DNA of 64,000 nucleotides from Campylobacterales bacterium (GTDB taxonomy: Bacteria; Campylobacterota; Campylobacteria; Campylobacterales; Sulfurimonadaceae), in NCBI GenBank assembly GCA_014859655.1, contig JACUTT010000008.1, positions 1-64,000 of the forward strand, read 5' to 3'. Positions 58,705 to 64,000 of this stretch are shown piece by piece. Both the position numbers and the translations under genes were made by a program. How positions within the stretch are numbered: position 1 is the first letter of the stretch; each line of letters opens with the position of its first letter. A model generated the notes under the pieces. The model was not told where the DNA came from. It saw nothing but the letters and a program-made list of their open reading frames with translations, and did not search any database.

Positions 58705-60036
58705 ATGTTGCTATCTCAAAAAAGTATCCGCAGCCGATTTTTAATTCAGCTTATTGTTGCCTCAGCTTCGCTCATCTTTATATTTTCATCTCTCCTGTAC
58801 CTTTTTATACAACAATCTGTTTATGAAGACAAAAAAGAGGAGCTTTTGAACATTGCCAAGAATGTATGCGCTTATGAATCCATTCAGACCGTCAAAGAGG
58901 GTTCAAACACCGTCTTGGGTCTGAATATCGAGATGGTTGAGCACCCTGAAGCGGACGGTTCCATTGAATTTATTGAGACGACACGTGACAAGAGGGTATA
59001 CCTGAGCCTTCTTTATCCCTTTGACCTCAATGACAACAGCTATATCAAAGTGACCGAAAATATAAGCAACACAAAAGCGCTTCTCAAAAAGATACTCAAC
59101 TCTATCTTCATTATTAATATACTCGGGTTTGTTATTATCATCATTTACGCAATCGCTCTGTCTACCATGCTTATACGCCCCATCAAGGCGCTTACAAACC
59201 GCCTCTCAAATATGAATGAACACCTTATCCGGCCGATCAAAACAGAGCAGCTTCCCATCGAGTTTCTTCCTCTTGGAGAGACAATAAACCACCTGATCGC
59301 ACGTCTTCAAAACTTTGTGAAGTACCAAAAAGAGCTCTTTATCGGAACAGCGCATGAACTCAAGACCCCGCTTGCCGTGATGAAGCTTAAAAACCAGGTG
59401 ACCCTGATCAAGATGCGTGAGCCAAAAGAGTATGTTGCTACGATCAAGCTCAACAATAAGACAATCGACGAGATGAACAAAATTATCGCTGATATCTTGA
59501 ATATCGGCCGCCAAGAAGGCGCCCAGCTAGAAGCACCTCAAAAAGTCGATGTCATCGCCTATCTGCGTGCGAAGGGAAATGATTTCAAACTGCTTGCGGA
59601 AAACGAAAAAAAAGAGCTCATTATGGATTTCAAACCGGACCTCTTTATGGCCACCCTGCAGCCTACTTTGCTCAATCAGATCATACAAAACTTTTTGCAA
59701 AATGCGCTTAAGTTCACAGAATCAAATAAAGTCGTTCTCTTAAAAAGTTTTCAGACCGAAAGAGGGCTCTGCATTCAGGTCGTCGACGAAGGCGTCGGTG
59801 TAGATGAGAGTTTTGACCATTACGCACCCTTCAAGCGCTCTGGAAATAGGTCAGGTGTGGGATTGGGACTCTTCTTGTCCAAGAGTGCTGCAGATGCCCT
59901 CAATGCGAAGATCAGCATAAAAAACCGTACCGACGGTGTGCAGGGAACAGTCGCCTCGCTTGAGCTGGCTTCTTCACTGAGCTGCGCGCTGCCTGCGGCA
60001 AAACTGCATCCAAAAAACAATAGAAAATCCTCTTGA
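58705..60036 (+). CDS. Sensor histidine kinase
   Basis: Two TM helices; H-box GTAHELKTPLAVMK; N-box LNQIIQNFLQNALKFT; G-box GVGLGLFLSK. Confidence 0.93.
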   Translation: MLLSQKSIRSRFLIQLIVASASLIFIFSSLLYLFIQQSVYEDKKEELLNIAKNVCAYESIQTVKEGSNTVLGLNIEMVEHPEADGSIEFIETTRDKRVYLSLLYPFDLNDNSYIKVTENISNTKALLKKILNSIFIINILGFVIIIIYAIALSTMLIRPIKALTNRLSNMNEHLIRPIKTEQLPIEFLPLGETINHLIARLQNFVKYQKELFIGTAHELKTPLAVMKLKNQVTLIKMREPKEYVATIKLNNKTIDEMNKIIADILNIGRQEGAQLEAPQKVDVIAYLRAKGNDFKLLAENEKKELIMDFKPDLFMATLQPTLLNQIIQNFLQNALKFTESNKVVLLKSFQTERGLCIQVVDEGVGVDESFDHYAPFKRSGNRSGVGLGLFLSKSAADALNAKISIKNRTDGVQGTVASLELASSLSCALPAAKLHPKNNRKSS

Positions 60037-60055
60037 AGTTTAAAACAACTTCAAG
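60032..60055 (+). terminator. Hairpin downstream of the histidine kinase
   Basis: CTTGAAGTT (60032-60040), 6-nt loop, AACTTCAAG (60047-60055), followed by CTTTATTCT. Confidence 0.55.
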
Positions 60056-60117
60056 CTTTATTCTGCTATAAATCCCTACATAATTTTTGGGCAAAAATAG
60101 CCCTACGAAGGTACCTA

Positions 60118-60369
60118 ATGTCTTTATTGATAAATGATGAATGTATAGCCTGTGATGCATGTCGCGAAGAGTGTCCAACCATGGCCATAGAAGAGGGTGA
60201 TCCTATCTATATTATCGATCCGGACCGTTGTACGGAGTGTGTGGGCGACTATGATGAGCCGGCATGTATTGCCGTATGTCCTGTAGACTGTTTTGTTCCT
60301 GACAAAGACAATGTTGAGACGATTGCCGAGCTAAAATTTAAATACGATCAAATCCAAAAAGAAGAGTAA
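60118..60369 (+). CDS. YfhL-type 2[4Fe-4S] ferredoxin
   Basis: INDECIACDACREECPTMAIEEGDPIYIIDPDRCTECVGDYDEPACIAVCPVDC. Confidence 0.93.
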   Translation: MSLLINDECIACDACREECPTMAIEEGDPIYIIDPDRCTECVGDYDEPACIAVCPVDCFVPDKDNVETIAELKFKYDQIQKEE

Positions 60370-60376
60370 GCACTTT

Positions 60377-61837
60377 ATGGCAAAACGTACTGCAATTATA
60401 GATATCGGATCTAATTCCGTACGTATGGTTATTTTTGAACGCACAAGTCGTTTTGCCTTCCATCTTATCCATGAGACAAAATCACGAGTTCGCATCAGCG
60501 AGCGTGCTTACGAAAACGGCAACGCTCTTCAGGAGGAGCCCGTAGAGAGGGCCTACAAAGCCTTAGAAGAGTTCCTTCTTACCATCAAACACTACAAGGT
60601 CAGAAAGACCCTTTGCGTTGCCACCTCTGCGCTTCGCGACGCCCCCAACAAACAGACTTTCATCTCCCGGATAAAAAAAGAGCTAGGACTGCATATCAAA
60701 GTGATCAACGGGGAAGAAGAGGCCTATCTGGGCGGAATCGCGGCGGCAAACCTTCTTCATCTGCAAAGCGGCTTAACGGCGGATATTGGCGGCGGTTCTA
60801 CTGAGCTTGCCGTGTATGACAATAAGAAAGTCCAGCATACTGTTTCACTTAACCTGGGAACGGTACGCCTTAAGGAGCTCTATTTCGACAATGGAAACAT
60901 TGAAGGTGCTAAAAACTATATACGGGCCGAACTGGCGAAACTCCCCTCCGTATTCAAGCACAACGATATCATAGGCATCGGCGGAACGCTGCGGGCACTA
61001 AGCAAGATCATTATGCTCAAAGAAGATGTTGCTTTCAAAAAACTTCATGGCTTCAGCTATAGCGTGAGTTCGCAGCAGAGCTATTTCAACGAGATTTTGC
61101 ATGCCGACGAGAAGAAGTTGAAAAAAATAGGCATAAAGGAGGAGCGTCTTGATGTCATACAACCGGGCGTCTTGATACTTGATCTTCTGATAAAACATAT
61201 CGAAGCAAAACAGATCATTACATCCGGAGTCGGCGTTCGAGAGGGTGTCTTCTTGCACGATCTTTTGCGTACACAGCAGGACAGGTTCCCGTCTAACTAC
61301 AATCCGAGCGTTAAAAGTCTGCTCGATCGTTTTGGCGAAGAGCGTGAGAGTGAGCTTTTCAGCAGCGCGAGCAAACTTTTTGACATCAGCGCAGAGCACC
61401 TAAAAATAGAGCTCTCCTTTAAACCGCTCTTCTTGCATGCCGTCAAACTGAGCCAGATCGGCAAAGAGATCGATTTTTACGAGGGCCACCGTCATGCCTA
61501 CTACATTTTGCTCAATGGGCTTAATTATGGCTTTTCTCACAGTGACACCCTGCTGATATCGACGCTGGTACGCTATCAGCGCAAAAAGTCCCCCTCATCC
61601 GCACACATCAGCGACTATAAGCACTACCTACCTTCACAGGAGACTACGAATGCTCTGAGTTTTCTGATGAACCTCTCTCTATCTTTGTTTGGTGAGTTCA
61701 ATCATGGCGATGACTTGAGCATAACGCTAAGCGGGGAGTGTTTGAGTATTCGCGCCAAGCAGCGCTACCTGATTCATGAAAAGCTCAAGGATATTTACAG
61801 CAATGATTTCTTAGATATCTCCATCTGTGATCTTTAA
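60377..61837 (+). CDS. ppx: Exopolyphosphatase/guanosine pentaphosphatase (Ppx/GppA)
   Basis: AIIDIGSNSVRMVIFE; GLTADIGGGSTELAVYD; IGIGGTLRALSKI. Confidence 0.93.
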   Translation: MAKRTAIIDIGSNSVRMVIFERTSRFAFHLIHETKSRVRISERAYENGNALQEEPVERAYKALEEFLLTIKHYKVRKTLCVATSALRDAPNKQTFISRIKKELGLHIKVINGEEEAYLGGIAAANLLHLQSGLTADIGGGSTELAVYDNKKVQHTVSLNLGTVRLKELYFDNGNIEGAKNYIRAELAKLPSVFKHNDIIGIGGTLRALSKIIMLKEDVAFKKLHGFSYSVSSQQSYFNEILHADEKKLKKIGIKEERLDVIQPGVLILDLLIKHIEAKQIITSGVGVREGVFLHDLLRTQQDRFPSNYNPSVKSLLDRFGEERESELFSSASKLFDISAEHLKIELSFKPLFLHAVKLSQIGKEIDFYEGHRHAYYILLNGLNYGFSHSDTLLISTLVRYQRKKSPSSAHISDYKHYLPSQETTNALSFLMNLSLSLFGEFNHGDDLSITLSGECLSIRAKQRYLIHEKLKDIYSNDFLDISICDL

Positions 61838-61887
61838 TACCAGGTTAGCAGGATTTAGTATAAGCAGACTCGTCACGGCGCTGCCTG

Positions 61888-63978
61888 CTAGAAACGCTGG
61901 CCTATAGTAAACTCAAAAGTGGATGTTCTGTCACCGACTTCGGCGTCAATCGCACGGGCAAAGATCAGCTGGATCGGTCCCATGGGTGAGAACCACTCAA
62001 CGGCCGTACCATAGCTTGAACGCGCTATTGTCTTTAGCTCATACAATGAAACATCATCTGCAGCATCTCCCGGCTCCTGGCCATACCCCTGCAGCACTCC
62101 GTAGTCATAAAAGGCAGTCAGGCGCAGCTTTGCCTTGGGTACAAGAGGGAAACTCGCTTCAACAGAGTTGATAAACATCGTTCTGCCCCCCATACGTCTG
62201 CCCAAAGGAAGGGTGCCGTCACGAGGCGATAGCGTATAGGGCTCATACCCGCGCACAGAACCTACTCCTCCCATATAGAAGCGCTCGGCTGTCGGAAGGT
62301 CTACTCTGGTGTTGTCCGAGTTTTCATCATAGAAGATATGCGAGAATCGTGCCTTATAGCGCAGGATAAGATCAAATCCGACGTAATCCGCTACACCCTT
62401 GTAGGCTTTGAAGGTGTTATTGTTCTTGATAAACCTGGCTGTTCCGCCCAGTCCCGCAAACTCTAGGCTTGTGCTGGCAGAGAGTCCGCTTCTGGGAACA
62501 TAGTAGTCATCCGTGTTGTCATAACGCAAAGAGACGCTGACGGCAGATTTTTTGTAATCTTCAAACATGATCATGATATTAGGATTTACATTTGTGCTTA
62601 AATTGTTTGAGATATTGCTGTACTGCGACTCGGCGTAGGTGTAGTTCAGCGATCCACTTAGAAAACGGCTCAAACGGCGTCCTAATCCTAAACCGACCCC
62701 CTGTGTTGCAATCGTGTAGTCAATATAATTAGTTTCGTTACTGTAGATTGATGCGGAACCGGAGTAGTCGCTGTCATTAAGGCGCGGATTGCTCACATTC
62801 ACACTGAAGCTTTTCGTCCGCTGCGATGATTCAACAGAAAATCCCATATTGATCCCCGAGCCGAAAATATTTCGGTCCGAGATACTCGCGCTGAGCAGGA
62901 TGCCTCCGAAGCTTCCATATCCTCCGCCGAGCTGGATATTTCCTGTCTGTGTCTCCTTTACTTTGACGATCAGGTCCATTGTCTCGTCATCAATACGCAT
63001 CTCTTCGATCGTCGTGGACTCAAAATAGCCTGTTCGTTGAAGCGCATTTCGCGAATCTCTGATATCCGTCATGCTGTACAGATCAGCCGGAGCAAGATAG
63101 ATCTCGCGGCGTGTTACCCGATCGAGTGTGCGGGTGTTTCCCGAGATCAGGACATCACGGATATAGACTTTTTTGCCCGCATTTATCTTATAGACCACAT
63201 CAACCGTATGCGCTTTTTTGTCTTTTCTAAGGTCCGGCGAAACCTTCACATAGGCGTAACCCAAGTCAGCGATAATGTTTTTAATACGGTCAGAGTCCTC
63301 TCTAAAGGTCTTGATATTAAAGGCTTTGTTCAGCTCAAGCTTGATGACTTCTCGTATCTTTTCATCGTCTATAACATGAGAGGACTGTTCCAAAATAATG
63401 TTGCTGACACGGTAAACCTCTCCCTCATAAAGCGTATAAGACATGTCAGCGATATACTGGTTAAAGTCCACGCGCACAAAAGGATCATCGACTTTCGAGT
63501 CGAGATAACCATGCTGCATATAGGTGTCACGGATACGAAGCGAGTCATACTGCAGTTCGCCCAGCTTCATCTCCCCATTGTTTCGTCCCCAGAACCAGCC
63601 CATGAACTGATGCTCTTTATTGGCGATCACCTCATTAAAATCACTGGCTTCAAATGCGCTCATCCCCTCAAAAGAGAGTTTTTCGATAATAATATTTTCG
63701 CCCTTGTTCACCTTGAAGGTAAGCTCGATACTTCCGTTGTCAAGTGTCTTTGTCTCTACCTCGACAATCGTATCGATGTACCCCTCTTGTGAAATGGTTT
63801 CCACCAGGCGCTTTTTCGCATCATCGATTTTTTTCTTGTCATAGAGTGCGCCTTTTTTCAGCTGCAGGAGTGCGCTGTTCTCCGTCTCGTCACCCTGTCC
63901 GTAACCATCGATCTCTATGCGGGATATGACAGATTTTTCTTGAAAATAGTAGGTCAGAATACCATTTTCTTCATCCAC
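61888..63978 (-). CDS. bamA: Outer membrane assembly factor BamA, N-terminally truncated by the window edge
   Basis: POTRA-like repeats; barrel with VGSVRGYEPYTLSPRDG and C-terminal FEFTIGQRF; no signal peptide within the window. Confidence 0.92.
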   Translation of the reverse strand: MDEENGILTYYFQEKSVISRIEIDGYGQGDETENSALLQLKKGALYDKKKIDDAKKRLVETISQEGYIDTIVEVETKTLDNGSIELTFKVNKGENIIIEKLSFEGMSAFEASDFNEVIANKEHQFMGWFWGRNNGEMKLGELQYDSLRIRDTYMQHGYLDSKVDDPFVRVDFNQYIADMSYTLYEGEVYRVSNIILEQSSHVIDDEKIREVIKLELNKAFNIKTFREDSDRIKNIIADLGYAYVKVSPDLRKDKKAHTVDVVYKINAGKKVYIRDVLISGNTRTLDRVTRREIYLAPADLYSMTDIRDSRNALQRTGYFESTTIEEMRIDDETMDLIVKVKETQTGNIQLGGGYGSFGGILLSASISDRNIFGSGINMGFSVESSQRTKSFSVNVSNPRLNDSDYSGSASIYSNETNYIDYTIATQGVGLGLGRRLSRFLSGSLNYTYAESQYSNISNNLSTNVNPNIMIMFEDYKKSAVSVSLRYDNTDDYYVPRSGLSASTSLEFAGLGGTARFIKNNNTFKAYKGVADYVGFDLILRYKARFSHIFYDENSDNTRVDLPTAERFYMGGVGSVRGYEPYTLSPRDGTLPLGRRMGGRTMFINSVEASFPLVPKAKLRLTAFYDYGVLQGYGQEPGDAADDVSLYELKTIARSSYGTAVEWFSPMGPIQLIFARAIDAEVGDRTSTFEFTIGQRF

Positions 63979-64000
63979 CCAGATATCTGTAAAGTACCCA

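Noticed and set aside
63037-63792. 251-aa plus-strand ORF
   Set aside because: Antisense to the BamA POTRA region

Overview
The window is chromosomal DNA from a Campylobacterota (epsilonproteobacterial) genome and is dominated by conserved housekeeping operons. This assignment rests on gene order and on the CosR/HsrA-type response regulator; I ran no database search. Recognisable blocks are amiA-fabK/NMO-tyrS-spoT-rpoZ-pyrH, fliY-fliM-fliA-ORF-flhG-flhF-folK-aroQ, a futalosine-type deaminase with sppA, truD-xseA-ubiE-ribD-rimP-rbfA-infB-ylxR-thrB-tsaB-lpxC-minC-M23, flhB-nadC-nadA, plsY-folB, a CosR/HsrA-like regulator with an adjacent histidine kinase, ferredoxin-ppx, and a truncated bamA. 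No rRNA, tRNA, CRISPR array, transposase or prophage was recognised. The less ordinary content is: (i) a tight gene pair at 13.9-16.3 kb joining YbjN/type III-chaperone-like domains to a cytoplasmic HtrA-like protease with a zinc ribbon; (ii) an M6 metalloprotease followed by a separate secreted gene that looks like a detached M6 propeptide; (iii) an LRR-protein kinase fusion; (iv) a heme-binding-motif porin, thioredoxin-2 and an LVIVD-repeat gene, each broken by an apparent single-nucleotide frameshift; (v) repeated or structured intergenic DNA at about 34.4, 39.1-39.3, 54.76-54.98 and 57.83-57.87 kb; (vi) an AsmA-like protein built from ~176-aa tandem repeats.
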